Source: Epiperipatus broadwayi
Taxonomy: Eukaryota > Onychophora > Udeonychophora > Euonychophora > Peripatidae
Direction of reading: 5' to 3'
Length of the DNA stretch: 64,000 bases
Assembly (NCBI GenBank): GCA_028023455.1
Contig: JAQFVV010000042.1
Location: 5,475,739-5,539,738, forward strand
The notes beneath the pieces are model-generated. The model saw nothing but the letters and a program-made list of their open reading frames with translations. It made no database searches and had not been told where the DNA came from. The first letter of the stretch is position 1. The number at the start of each line of letters is the position of its first letter. Below are positions 1 to 11,551 of this stretch, piece by piece. Both the position numbers and the translations under genes were made by a program.

Positions 1-179
1 AATAGCACCAAGTATAAATATATTTTAATGTGTTAACATATACTCTATATTGAATTTTATATATTTGGTTGAACATGCAATTTTCAAAATATTCAGTTTA
101 TAAGTTATTAAAGTCAAATATTATAATATTTAAACAGCATTAAATATCTAATATTTAATATCTTCACGCTTTCACTTTC

Positions 180-388
180 AAACACTTAAGATTCGCCCAT
201 ACAAAAGCGTTTGGGTTCGAAAAGATAGATGGCCATTCTATCTTTTCCAAAGACTTTATCATGTGGTTGTTGAAGTGTTAGTATTCATTCATTTTATATT
301 TAAAAATCCAAAGCGCATGTGCAAACAGTTTAATGCTGTTTAAATATTATAGTTTATAAAAAAACATCGCGCTATATAAAATAATTGA
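180..388 (+). repeat. Fold-back repeat family M2, copy 1
   Basis: This short element recurs at about 15588, 34013 and 37318. It begins AAACACTTAAGAT, contains a hairpin with arms GAAAAGATAGA and TCTATCTTTTC, continues with an AAGACTTTATC segment and a GCGCATGTGC palindrome, and ends near GCGCTATATAAAATAA. The opening AAACAC...AAGAT segment is roughly complementary to the AAGACTTTATCATGTG segment, so it folds on itself. No coding potential is visible. It is probably a non-autonomous DNA element; the superfamily is unknown. Confidence 0.7.
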
Positions 389-473
389 CTTAAAGTCAAA
401 TATTATAAATTCCATAAAGCTAAGATAACATAAAAAACAATAAAGCAAAAAAAATGTATCATAAAATAAAAAT

Positions 474-768
474 AAAACAGGCAAAACTCACTATACGTAT
501 ACCACACACAGCAAGCTAGAGTAATCAATGGATGCCAGAAGGCTTGTGCATAAAATCCCCATCTAGTGCCTACTCATCCAATATCCCCAAACTAGTTTCT
601 GGCTTGTGGCTTTTGTCAGTGAAGAGCCTTGGATCTGAGAGCACTGCTCCTTCTGGCATCCATTGATTACTCTAGCTTGTTGTGTGTGGCATACGTAGTG
701 AGTTTTGCCTGTTTTAACAACAGCTATACACAAGCATAAGAAGTGGTGGTCATGTGATGTTTATTGGC
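474..768 (+). mobile_element. Fold-back element family M1, subfamily A, near-complete copy
   Basis: Two arms of about 65 bp (near 478-543 and 651-716) begin ACAGGCAAAACTCACTATAC and are inverted copies of each other. They flank a single-copy core carrying GCATAAAATCC, CCTACTCATCC and GGCTTGTGG. An asymmetric tail of about 50 bp with CAAGCATAAGAAGTGG and TCATGTGATGTTTATTGG follows on the right. A second copy with the same arrangement lies on the other strand at 52257-52540. No ORF is present, so this is a MITE-like non-autonomous element. Confidence 0.8.
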
Positions 769-2573
769 TTAAAATAAAAATAAAGAATTAAAATATTTTT
801 AAAGTTATTAACTTTAAATTTATTAGTAAATTTTGATATGTACATTTTAAAAGAAAAATCTCATTAATAGGGTAAAATTAATCTTCATAAATATATAATT
901 AAAATGACAAATAGAAGTATTTAGCAATCATCTGTTCATTTTGTAAAAATAAAAATATTTTGACATTTTATTTTTAATCCAAGATTCATGTATAAAAAAT
1001 ATACATTTAGAAGGAAGAGGGGGGTCTTTCTTTTCTAGTAAAATAAATATTAAATTAAGTAATAGTTTTTCAAATGTTTATTTAATAATAACACTGATAA
1101 ATTATAATCTGAAAAATGCAAATACACATCAGTAACTGCATTCGGAAATTTATACACACAAGAGCACATACATATATAAATACATGGAGAACTGCATTTA
1201 CAAATTGCAGTGAAACTTACTTTTTTATATATATAATATTCAACGAAAATGCACCCAGCTTTAAGTTATAAAGAAGAAAATCACTTCATTATGGTGATGA
1301 ATAAATATATGCAAATTTGAATTATATATAATAATAAATAATTTTATTTTCTGGAGAATAAATTTGGAATAATTTATTAAGACAATTCAATATAACACAC
1401 TATTTTCATAAAATATAATTATTAATATCTATTTATTCTGAAAGACTTTTTAAAATGTCCATATTTGAATTCTCCATTTCTTGATTTTATTTAAAAAAAT
1501 AATAGTTTACAAAAAAACTTGGGGGGTGGGAGTGGATGACCATTAATACTTATAATAATTTGAAAATTAATGGCAAATCAATTTTCTATTAGAAGAAATA
1601 TCATACATATGCACAGTAATACCATTTTTGGACTATATTAAAAGAAAAATTAATCTTTTTTTTTTTCTATTTTTAAAAATACATTTTGACACACTTTTAT
1701 TTAAGTTTTTTTAAAAAATATTTTTTCTCAACTTTACAATAAACTAGCATAAAATGAAAGATCAAGGAGGCATATTTTATTATAAATGATAACAACACGC
1801 AACAAGTGTTTTGCTATTTCAAGAAAATGGACAAATTAATTTACATACGCATTTGCATACATTATTATTTAGTAATATTACAGCAATGGTTTATAACCTA
1901 TTCTGGCCATGAATATGAGGGAACACCTTGAAAGTACTAGGCCTAGATTTATTTAATTTAATTGTTTTTTACTACTGATAGCTTCTTCTTCAGCGTGTTT
2001 AAAGCGCTTATATATACCATATGCTATTAAGATATTTTTATAAATTATTTAATACTCCCCCCCCCTCAATTTATCAATCCCATCTGTGCATATATTTAAG
2101 TATTACTACTATTCTGAGAAATAAATCTTCTATACATATTGCTAATGTGTATTATATACAAGCATATAACAATAATTACTTGCATTTTCAAATTGTAAAT
2201 TATCAAAAGTATTTTTTTTAAAAATATTTGGGAACAAAATTATTGCAAGGACTGGTATTTATTTTATTTTATTTGTTCAGTAAGTACTACTGTATTAAAA
2301 TTAAAGATTCAGATTTAAAGAGTACATCTTAAAATGTTAAATTTATCAACACACAAAAAAGAAACACTTTTCAAAAATCTTTATATTCTTTTTGTTATTC
2401 TTTAAATGGCAATGAGTTTTTCTCAATTTTATTATAATCCTTGGTATTTTAAGTTTTTGGAAACATAATTTTTTTTACTATGAATTATGTAAAGAGAGGT
2501 TTTAAAAAAAGGCTATTTCTTAAATCCAAATTACATTATAATAATAGATTGTTTTTCTCTTCACCAGTAAAAG
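769..2573. other. AT-rich non-coding stretch
   Basis: No gene, RNA or recognisable element is visible. The stretch holds homopolymer runs, including nine C near 2056. The TATGCAAATTTGAATTATA near 1305 resembles one arm of the inverted repeat at 10707-10872. Confidence 0.5.
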
Positions 2574-2580
2574 TTGTAAT

Positions 2581-3219
2581 TATAAATATGCGACTTTTTT
2601 CGCATACGATAGTGAAGCTATAATTATACTATAATGTGTAATATGTCTGCTTAGCGCTTTCGAGATTTAATGTTCAAATCTCATACTCATAGCTTTACAA
2701 ATGAAGACTGTTGTGATTTATTGTACACATATGCAAATGAGTTTGAATTTTTTTAATTAGTCCATTGTTTGGAGAGAGCAAAGCATACCTCTCTTCTACT
2801 AATGGCAAAAAGCATACAGGTATGCATACAACAAGGTTAAAAATAAAAATGAAGGAACATCTGTCTTCTGGGACCACCAATCGGCTACAGGCCATGTGTT
2901 CAAACCCAGTTCTGCCCAAGTAATTTGCACAGAGAAGAGTGATGCCAAAAGAAAAGTCAAAGAAGCTTTTTACATAACAAATGATCTCAGCGCCATTAAT
3001 AGAAGAGAGGCATGCTTTGCTCTCTCCAAACAATGGACTAACTAATTAAAAATTCAAACTCATTTGCATATGGGTACAATAAATCACAACAGTCTTCATT
3101 CACAAAGCTATGAGTATGAGATTCCAACATTAAATCTTAGAAAGCGCTAAGCATACATATTACACATTATAGTATAATTGTCGCTTCACTATCGTATGCG
3201 AAAAAGTCGCATATTTATA
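2581..3219. repeat. Long inverted repeat with arms of about 226 bp
   Basis: The left arm (about 2581-2806) is an imperfect reverse complement of the right arm (about 2992-3219). Matching landmarks are GCGACTTTTTTCGCATACGA against TCGTATGCGAAAAAGTCGC, and CATTGTTTGGAGAGAGCA against TGCTCTCTCCAAACAATG. The loop of about 185 bp contains GTTCAAACCC, which resembles a tRNA B box, but I see no convincing A box. The repeat lies about 135 nt downstream of the donor of the RCAN exon, inside the presumed intron. It is probably a non-autonomous DNA element with long terminal repeats or two inverted insertions. Confidence 0.85.
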
Positions 3220-3354
3220 CTTATAATTATAATAATAGCTACATAATTTTGTTTACATTAGAGAAGATTATAGATTATCCAATTCCTAAATAATAGTAAT
3301 CAAATTCTGCTTACATATGTTCACAAACAAACATTAATAGAAATAAACATATAC

Positions 3355-3528
3355 CTGGGCAAAATAGCACTTTATATTCTGACCAGCAACTTCTGCTCCA
3401 TGCATCTGAACACGGGCTTTAGCAGCTTTGTCAGGTCCGCTGAAGTTAATCCTAACTCTTCGAAAGCTTTTCAAATAATGGAAGTCTGCACTTGCATCAA
3501 AAATTTTAAAAAGATTTTCAAATTTATC
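3355..3528 (-). CDS. RCAN: Internal exon of a regulator of calcineurin (RCAN/calcipressin) gene
   Basis: RCAN proteins bind calcineurin and modulate its phosphatase activity in the cytosol. Read on the minus strand, this 174-nt open segment encodes 58 residues starting DKFENLFKIFDASADF, passing through YLKSFRRVRINFSGP, and ending QNIKCYFAQ. This matches the RRM-like core of the family (FESLFRTYD...FKSFKRVRINFS...LYFAQ in vertebrates, from memory). A poly-T tract plus AG precedes the exon, and CAG|GTAT follows it. Both ends are phase 0, and 174 nt equals my recollection of the vertebrate exon covering the same residues. The calcineurin-binding C-terminal part (the SPPASPPVGW region) and the N-terminal exon were not found. 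The next exon must lie below 3355, probably outside the window; the previous one lies at higher coordinates and may be beyond 64000. The reading frame is undamaged, so I regard it as a live exon rather than a retrocopy. Confidence 0.88.
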
Positions 3529-3795
3529 CTAAAAAAAAAAATCAATGCTGTATTGCATTTGTATATATATACAATATTTATATATTTTAAAATATTAAAT
3601 AAACAAAAAACAATAAAGCAATATTTTAAAAAATAAATTTATATTAAAAACCAACTTATTATATATAATGAAATGAGAATGTTTCTATGATAACATTAAA
3701 TTAATACTAAATTTGCTACTATGCCAGTACTAAATTAAATCAAACATGAATTTAATAATATGAAATAATAAAGAGAAAAAATATTAAATTTTTTT

Positions 3796-3870
3796 TTTCT
3801 CATGTGTCATAGCATTAGCCGGGCAGCGAACCCGCTAACCCGGGCAGCTGTCGCTGATCTCACGACATGT
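3796..3870 (-). mobile_element. Truncated tRNA-derived SINE, family S1
   Basis: On the minus strand the B-box-like core GCGGGTTCGC, the 3' half ending GGCTAATGCTATGACAC and an A-rich tail (AGAAAAAAAA) match the S1 copies at 10108, 11552, 29341 and 32449. The tRNA 5' part is cut off. It abuts a small hairpin at about 3868-3911 built from TGTTGAATCTGAAA and its complement. Confidence 0.7.
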
Positions 3871-3999
3871 TGAATCTGAAAAAGATTAGATTACTATTTC
3901 AGATTCAACATTAAAATTACTGATAAGCTAAAATTAATAACTGAGATGAAACTATAAGTTTATTATTAGTAAGCTTTTATGGACTTAGCGTTTTCGGAG

Positions 4000-5135
4000 C
4001 CCTTACAGCTCCATAATCATAGTCCTTTTTACAGGCTGTTGATTCTATGCAAATGCATGCAAATTACAACATCCACCTTTTCGAGACTGCGAAGCACGTG
4101 TCTTTTCTGTTGATTGACATGGCATAGCTGGTGATGTAACATGCCTCTTTGATCTTCCTCTTGACATCGTTCCTCTCTGTGCATATGATGTCGGCTTTAG
4201 ATGGCTCAAATCTATGGCTTTGCTCCTGCTGATGATCAGCAAATACTGAGCTGCCCTCTCCTTTAGTTGTAGCTTTTGTATATATATATCTATGCTGAGC
4301 CAGTCTATGCTTACTGTGGACCGAGTTTCCCCATAATATACCGAATCACATCCTGTCTGCGGGCACACAATTTTATAAACGACATGGGGGTTTCTTCTAT
4401 ATTTCTTTTGTCTTTGGTATTGTTGATGAGACTATTTGTGTTTGGAGGGGTTCTGAATCCGAGTTTGAATTCCTTCTGTAATATTTTGCTGAAATTTTTA
4501 GCTACTGTGGGTATATAGGGTATAATTAGATGTTGTCTGTCATCTTTTGTGTTTTGTTGCAGTCTTTTATGAAAGCTTGCAATCCTTTTGGTTATTGTTT
4601 TGTGATCAAAACCCACGCTTATTAAGTCCCTGATGTAGCTGGTGATGTTTTTCCTGTCTGACTCCAATTTACACAGGTGGTGATTGCGAAATAAGAAGGC
4701 AGACAGCCCTGCAAGTTTGTGTGCTTTAGGGGATTTTGAGAGCGGATGGATGTAGCCTCGGATGCATAAGGGTTTAATTATCATGGTATAAAGAAATGCT
4801 AAGTTCTCTCTCTTAATTTTCAAATCCAGATACCTGACCATGTTTTGCTCGTCTTTGTGTGTGCAATTCATGTAAAATCTCCGTGATAGCATTTTCGGGT
4901 GCTGCCAAGAATATGTCGTCTACGTATCTGCTATAAATTATGTTTGGCACTGCTGTCTAGTACTTTGGAATCACCTGTTGTTCAAAGTGATCTAGCACAA
5001 TGCTAGAAACAATGCCACTAATGGGGAGTCCCATAGGCCATCCGTTGTTCATTCTGTACCATTTGTTTTCATATGACGCCAAAATATTTCCGTCCAGCCA
5101 TTTCATGAAATCCACAATAAATCGTGCTTATGCGT
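4000..5135 (-). mobile_element. Penelope-like retroelement relic (reverse transcriptase plus GIY-YIG endonuclease)
   Basis: Penelope-like elements encode a telomerase-like reverse transcriptase followed by a GIY-YIG nuclease. On the minus strand three regions align in order across several frames. The first, at about 5135-4990, reads WPMGLPISGIVSSIVLDHFE and resembles the AMGSPLSP motif. The second is SRYVDDIFLAAPEN, with the catalytic YVDD at 4906-4926. The third is an open segment of 193 codons (4892-4311) with IIKPLCIRGYIHPLSKSPKAH, the thumb/linker and a conserved FKLGFRTPPNT stretch. The nuclease part follows with CPQTGCDSVYYGETRST, then in another frame LAQHRYIYTKA and KRKIKEACYITSYA. 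There are frameshifts at both junctions and no N-terminal RT domain, so this is a 5'-truncated dead copy. Its orientation is the same as the RCAN exon. Confidence 0.85.
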
Positions 5136-5539
5136 TAGCATCATTTCTATTTTGTAACACAGGTATAAATGCAAAAAGAATAGTTTCTTCCGATTCCTGT
5201 TTTTTAATAATTGTTTTAAAATACATTTAAAATAGTCATGCAAAGCTAAAGTAAGTAAATAATATTTATTTCTATTAAGGACATCATTCTTGTTAAAATT
5301 ATAAAAAAAAATTGGGAAAGAAACAGTATAGTTTGTTACTTTCAAAATATTAATTTTTCAATTTAAGAAATATGGAAAGAAAATAAATGTGACTTAATAA
5401 CCAATTGCATTTCTAATCAAAATAAAATGTAGTAATAATAGAGATTACAACTGTTTGTAGTTAGTACTAATTCATTACCATTTTATCATTTCAGATCTTC
5501 AGTTACTTAAGTTATAGAAAATATATGTATATTATCTAT

Positions 5540-5680
5540 AACATCACATGATCTCTCTTATACTAGCACATAATTGTTTATAAACAAGGCAAAACTCTCC
5601 ATACAGTAGTGCCAACCCATTGATTACTCTGGTTGGCACAGGATGGCACTACTGTATGGAGAGTTTTGCCTTGTTTATAT
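5540..5680 (-). mobile_element. Fold-back element M1, subfamily B, core-deleted copy
   Basis: A near-perfect hairpin at 5579-5679 has arms reading CAAGGCAAAACTCTCC and ACAGTAGTGCCAACC, with only a CATTGATTACTCTGG-type spacer between them. The family tail (ACATCACATGATCTC...TAGCACATAA) lies on the left. Compared with the 12639 copy the whole central core is missing, so this is a minimal derivative. Confidence 0.8.
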
Positions 5681-7740
5681 TATCTATACTAAATTTTATG
5701 TAATTAGACACGACTTGAACTCAGACTTTCAAGCTCCCTACAGTTATATACCCCATCTTATACAACCGATACACATGACCACATACATGTGAAAAAGATA
5801 AATGATCTTCAATGTACAGATGGTCCAGATCATCATCTTCCACACATATATACAATCAGTGCTTAGCTTATATTAAGTCAGCAAATCTTCAAACTTTAAT
5901 GGACAAGCTTCAATCTTCTCCACCCCCCAACTCTTCAGCCATCCATATCATTGAAAACCCAAGGATGAAATGCGCAAAGCTCTTGTTGATGTCAATATTA
6001 TTGCCATAGCCATATTGGCTTTAAATCACTCTGACCCCTCAAGTATAGGACTTTACTATGTCCATTTAAATACACAGAAGAGGGATGGGCAGAATATAGA
6101 CAGAATGGACATTCAAATTGATTCCCTATCCCTCCCATCCCATTTTTTTTCTTAATTCTAAACACCATGCTTTGCACTTTTAAAAAAAAAAGCCAAATTA
6201 CCATATACATTCTATAACTCAAAATATCAAATGCACAAAAATAGTCACTATAAATTTACCAATTAAAATATGAACATTCTTAAATACAATGTGCTTCTAA
6301 AAATATTGTGACAACTTTACATTTCGTGACTATGACTAGCAATCATATTACTACTACTGTATACTACAAACTGCAGTAATATCTATTTTTATTTAACCTC
6401 ATGAACAACAAAATAAGTCATCAAATATCAATGCCTGAAGATTTCTATATTACTTTCCAAAAATATGAATTTATACAAAGAATTATTCCTTTATTCTAAG
6501 GCTTTATCTAAGCTAATCACATGAAAGTTTCAATACTTTATGATTTTGACTCCGATTTGTCTTCTTTTATAAACAGTTTATCACTTAATGCAACAATTAT
6601 CCATGAATTAGTAAAAACCAATTAATTTTTACAAAGAGATCCAATGACTGATCTCTCAGTTGTTAGAAAAAATTATAAAATAAGAGTGACTTGTATAAAC
6701 TCCAGATAACTAGAGCAATCAATGGACAACAATAACAGCATGAACGATATTTCCAGACTATTGGCATTTATCAATGAAGAGCATTAGAATACATAAACAC
6801 ACCCTTCAGTAACCTTTATTTCTTTTATACGGTATTACCAAATTAATAATTGACATTTTTAAACATTCAGAAATTAGTTGGAGACTTTTGGTGATACTTT
6901 GATTACTCATGCTTATAATTAATGATTCTGGAGTAGATTAATAGAATTGATTATTATTCTTAAAGTAAGTAATGAAAGTAATCTGGGAGTTATGTGATGT
7001 TTTTTTGATTTTTCATAAATAATGAGTTTAAAACAGTGGCATATATTTTGGTAAATGCAGATATGAAGCCATTAATCCAATACCATTATTAGTTCGTGAA
7101 ACCTTTCTGGATTAGCAATTTTGATGAATTGGAAATGTTTCAACAATATATTTCTTAATTTTGCTCTTATTATAAATTTTTCATGTTTTTAAAATACCTA
7201 CACATAACTGAAAACTTCATTATTAAGTGCAATTAATAAACATTAACTGAAATATATATATATATTAATTCTGTTACTCTCACAGACAAATGATAACTTT
7301 ATATTATTATTTTACATACATGCATATATATATATTTAATGGTGCTTTGGTATTATTCCTACTCTGGTGATGTTTTTGTCTGGTAATAATTATTCAAAGT
7401 TTCTGTTTATAATATCATCCTAGAATCCTGGCATGACTAATCCATGATGGATATAAATATATATTGCACTGTTTATTTTATATATGGTACAAATATATTG
7501 GCATTTGGTAAAAGCTAAAAAAAAAGTAAATTTAGATTTTTTTTTTGATTAGTATAATTTTTGTTAAAACGTACAATGAAAGTTAAAATTGTCGTTTGTA
7601 TTTTTTTTTTATCTAATTAAAAATAAAAGTAAAAATTGGAGAGAACAAAAGACACATAAATTACCAATCCAGATAAGCTAAAAGAAAAATATTTTAGCTA
7701 ATTAAAGATGGCAGAATTATGCTAAAAAAATAAAGACTTT
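5681..7740. other. Mostly featureless non-coding stretch
   Basis: Nothing codes here as far as I can see. At about 6695-6800 there is a very worn match to the M1 fold-back family: ACTAGAGCAATCAATGGA and TCAATGAAGAGCATTAGAA correspond to its arm end and its core end. TA microsatellites occur near 7255 and 7327. Confidence 0.4.
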
Positions 7741-8180
7741 GTAACGTAAATTTTATAAAGAACGTACAAAATTATCAACGTATATTTTCGACAAACAAAA
7801 GGTATGCGCAGAAGTCTGAAAATTGGCCCTCGAGTATAAAATGAAAGAGGCCAGTTTGATCGTCTTGTTTTGTCTGTTTTTCCTATGGTTGGTCCTGGAT
7901 AACAAGAATTTATCCAGGATCACTCTACGCTGAAACGATTCTGCATGTTGGAGTGGGCCAGGGCTTTTGCTGACATCGTTCCTGAAGATGGACACCAGAA
8001 AAAGCTTTCATGACTGACCAGTAGAATAGCCCAAGACCAACTTATAACCGATGGCCAAGCTCATTCTCCCACAAAAAAAAAAAACTATGCATAGTAATCC
8101 ACAAGCTTTGTGAACTCACTAAACTTAACGGTAAGCTATGATTCATTATTCCCGATTGTGACTAAATTGTTGGCAAACCA
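7741..8180. promoter_or_regulatory. CpG-denser, higher-GC island; possible promoter or foreign insert
   Basis: In a CpG-poor, AT-rich window this stretch stands out. It has CGTA, TTCGAC, TGCGCA, CTCGAG, GATCGTC, CTACGC, AAACGA, ACATCGTT and ACCGATGG within about 300 bp. A TATAAAATG lies at 7835-7843. Starting at that ATG (7841-7933, plus strand) is a 30-codon ORF with a hydrophobic N-terminus (MKEASLIVLFCLFFLWLVLD). A 10-bp hairpin, TCCTGGATAA/TTATCCAGGA, sits inside it at about 7893-7919. I recognise no protein on either strand. It could be a first exon or promoter of the RCAN transcript, or an unknown repeat. Confidence 0.3.
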
Positions 8181-8944
8181 TTCTTAAAAATAAGCTTAAA
8201 ATAATCCCGATAGACTTTAATTTTATTGATAAAGAGACTCTTGTTTATCCAAGAACTTTTTAATTATTTAACTGTTATTTTTTATTAATGGATTCATATC
8301 TGGGTTAGTGTGTGTTCTCTTCAGTTTTATTTAATTAGTAATTTATCGTTAAACATTTTAATTTGTTAGAATAAAAATATTTATTTCTAATACCAACTTT
8401 TCCTTGTACATTATTAATAATAGTTATTAACGATTATTATTAAATTTATTAATATTAGTTTAGTAAGATTTGAAAATATAATTTACCTTTGCCAATATGT
8501 GTTGAATAAGCTCCAGGAATAATAATATCTAGAAAGTAATTCTAGTTACGGTATAATATAATACTGATTCTTTTAAAAACATTTTCCTTTTAATTTGCGA
8601 GACATGATGCGACAAATTTCAGTGGATTCTTATATGAATCCTGGCGCCCTTATAAAAGAAATAAAAGCTGATTTCATTGATAGCGTAAATCGTAACAATT
8701 ACTAGGTAAAGTTGATCAGGATATATAGTTATGTTTTTAGAAATAGGAATGAAACTTTCTTCTTTTTGCATAACTTGATCAACTCACACATTATATGTGT
8801 AACAGAGACCTAGTCAGATGGGCAAAACACTTCAATATATACACATCACCAAGTTATAAAATGTCTGACCTGTGTGATTTTGCACTTTTTACTTTTAGTG
8901 ATTTTTGTTATCAAAATGAAAAGATATATTCATTATGGATAAAG

Positions 8945-9690
8945 GAAAAAACACATTAAGATGCTAAATAAACAGGTAGATGTGAGTTTTTAATATGGTT
9001 CTTTTTGTAAGTTTTTATTTTGGCACTTTGTACCATCAAAAACATTTTTCCCCCTCCTAGTATAATATGACACTTTGTGCTGTCACAAACACCCAACATA
9101 TGTAATACCAATTTCAAGTGAAAAAAGCACACACATCTTATTTCCAATGATAAAAAGAGTAATATTCATTACGGAAAAAGGAAAAATATGAAAAAGAATC
9201 CTGAAGCGTTTTTTAAATGGCGAACTGTAACAATGTTTTATCTCTTGCATCATTTATAAATAATACGTTTTTATATTTAAAAATATATTTACAGCTATAA
9301 CTTTATAGATTTGTGATTTTTTTTATTTGTTAAAACTTTATATATGTTTTTTTTTTTTTAAAGAATATTTAAAATGTAAGGTTAAACTTACAGTTTGCCA
9401 TTTTTTTTTAGATTAAAAAAAAACATAAAGCTAAAACTTTGTTACAGCTCACCATTTAAAAAATGTTTCAGGGCTCTTTTTCATATTTTTTTCCTTCCAT
9501 AATGAATATATCTCTCTATCATTGGAAATAAGATTTTTTTTTTTCTAGATTTGAAGTTTGGTATTTCACATGCTAAGTATTTATGATGGCAAAAAGTGTC
9601 GTAATATGCTGGGAGGGGGAAGGATGGCTTTGATAGCACACATTACCATAATAAAAAGTCACAAAAATATTAAAACCTCACAAGGTATTT
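8945..9690. repeat. Large diverged inverted repeat with arms of about 260 bp
   Basis: The left arm (about 8965-9240) and right arm (about 9440-9680) are complementary over long stretches. Shared marks are TTCCCCCTCC(T/C)AG, ACACTTTGTGCTGTCA against the complement of TGATGGCAAAAAGTGTC, TCTTATTTCCAATGATA, and AAATATGAAAAAGA. Divergence between arms is obvious (by eye about one base in four). The 109-codon ORF at 9558-9887 lies partly in the right arm and looks incidental. Confidence 0.75.
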
Positions 9691-10107
9691 TTTCTTTTTG
9701 CATAAAGAATATAACTCTCCATTTTTTTTTAAATTTGAAGTTTGGTATTATATCTGGTATGACGTATTACACTGGTGACATATTATTCTATGTTTGCAAT
9801 ATGTTTAAAATAATATTTCTATGGGATTTTATTGAGTTTGTCTGCACATTCTTTGGAGGTATTATTTTAAACACATCGCATACTTAGATTAATATGTAAC
9901 CCGAGTAATATCTCATAGCAGGAATAATACTGAAGTACCTTTATAACTAATTTCCTCAACTACTATTTTTTCTTAACCAAAATATATTTTTATAAACTGT
10001 TGTAAACTCCATATCAGATGACTTAGAGATAAGTTTATTTCATTAGATCTTTTTATCTTGGAAAGCTTTTTTTTTAAAACTATGAATAAAATAATTCATT
10101 AAGTCAA

Positions 10108-10211
10108 GCATTGGTAGTCGAGAGGTCAGTGACAGCTACTTTACAGCAGTTGTCCCGGGTTAGCGGGTTCGCTTCCCAGCTGAAGCTATGACACATGAGA
10201 GAAAAAAAAAT
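10108..10211 (+). mobile_element. tRNA-derived SINE, family S1
   Basis: A tRNA-like head starts GCATTGGTAGTCGAGAGG (A box) and carries GCGGGTTCGCTTCCC (B box). It is followed by only about 12 bp of tail (TATGACACATGAG) and a run of A. Possible flanking duplications are ATTCATTAA on both sides. It would be transcribed by RNA polymerase III and moved by a LINE. Confidence 0.8.
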
Positions 10212-10706
10212 TCATTCATTAAAAGATAGAAATATGACTGCATACTGATTAAATTTATTAATTTATACACATTTATTCAAAAGTTATTTCCTCAATTTTA
10301 TTAATTTTTTAATGAATGTTTTTTTTAACTTAATCTTGAATATATACTTATTAAAACATAATAATAATGCTATTTAAGTAAATATTAATGCAAAATGAAA
10401 TAACAAAGTCTGGCTATTATAAACAATTGAAAGATCCATTTCATAATTTTAGCCAGAAAAAAAAAAGGCAAATTATAGGGAGCCAATTAATAATATTCTA
10501 CTTATATAAATTTGGGCTCAAAAGCCAATTAACTTAAAATTCGCTTGAAGCCTATTTACCAAAATAGATGCAGTAGCATTATGCAATAACAGCAATTTAG
10601 AAAATAGAACCCTGCCATTAAGTGAATTAGGTTTTCTCTACACCCAGAAAAGCATATAGTAACAAACTATGGAACAATTCAATATTGATTTTCCCCTTCA
10701 TTTGTA

Positions 10707-10872
10707 ATTCAAATTTGCACACATTTGTTCATCTGTATAACAAAGTGTTTTTTTTACTTCTTTATAACCTAAAGTTGAGTACACTTTTAGTGAAGTTTAC
10801 TGAAAGTGAACTCAGTTTTAGGTTATAAAGAGAGAAACCACTGCAGACAGACAAATGTATGCAAATTTGAAT
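10707..10872. repeat. Fold-back repeat
   Basis: The arm ATTCAAATTTGCACACATTT pairs with ATGTATGCAAATTTGAAT at the far end. Inner segments CTTTATAACCTAAAGTTGAG and CTCAGTTTTAGGTTATAAAG also pair. There is no coding potential. A worn half-copy seems to be present at 1265-1320. Confidence 0.7.
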
Positions 10873-11551
10873 AAACCTATTCTTAGATAAGAAATTACAA
10901 TTAATGTATTTTTCATCCTTAAAAAATAGTTCTTTACTTAAGATGACAAATGAATATAAATTTAAAAATAAAATATATGACTTAAAGCATTAATATGATT
11001 CCTATTTAACTAATAATGAAACTAAGATTCGTTACTAATTCCTCCAAAAAATTATTTCATTTTTTATTTTATTAATGTTAATCATTGGTTAATTTGAAAT
11101 TGAATTAATCTTTAAATGTATATTCTTAAGTTTAAAAGCAAATTATTGCATACATAAAAATTTGATTATATTTAAAAAATTAATATTTATTGCATGTGTT
11201 AGGAAGGACATGGAATTTTTTAGCATTTAAAAAAAAGATGCTTGTGACAATTCTTTTTACCATAATCACTGGTTGTAAATGTTTAGTTGACACAAAAATA
11301 TTGATATACAGTATACAATAAATAACTTTATAAAATTTAGACCATTGTCAGAAAATATTGAAATGCATCAATAGCTAAACAGCAATAAACAAATTGTAGA
11401 GCTCATATAGCTGAAAATCTATCAAAATGTACAGGAGTTATAATTTAAAGGCAATGCCATTATAAAATTTTAACAGGTAGTCATTATTGCAATGTGTTTC
11501 TGTACTTTATAGATAAATAAGGGCATTTGATTTCAAATGTTGAAGTGATTA

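Noticed and set aside
2840-2960. GTTCAAACCC in the loop of the long inverted repeat as a tRNA SINE
   Set aside because: A B-box-like stretch alone; no A box at a suitable distance on the same strand and no other copies seen.
2695-3033. 112-codon open frame, minus strand
   Set aside because: It runs through arm, loop and other arm of the long inverted repeat; no domain recognised.
9558-9887. 109-codon open frame, plus strand
   Set aside because: It begins in one arm of an inverted repeat, and the arm's other copy is not open; no recognisable domain.
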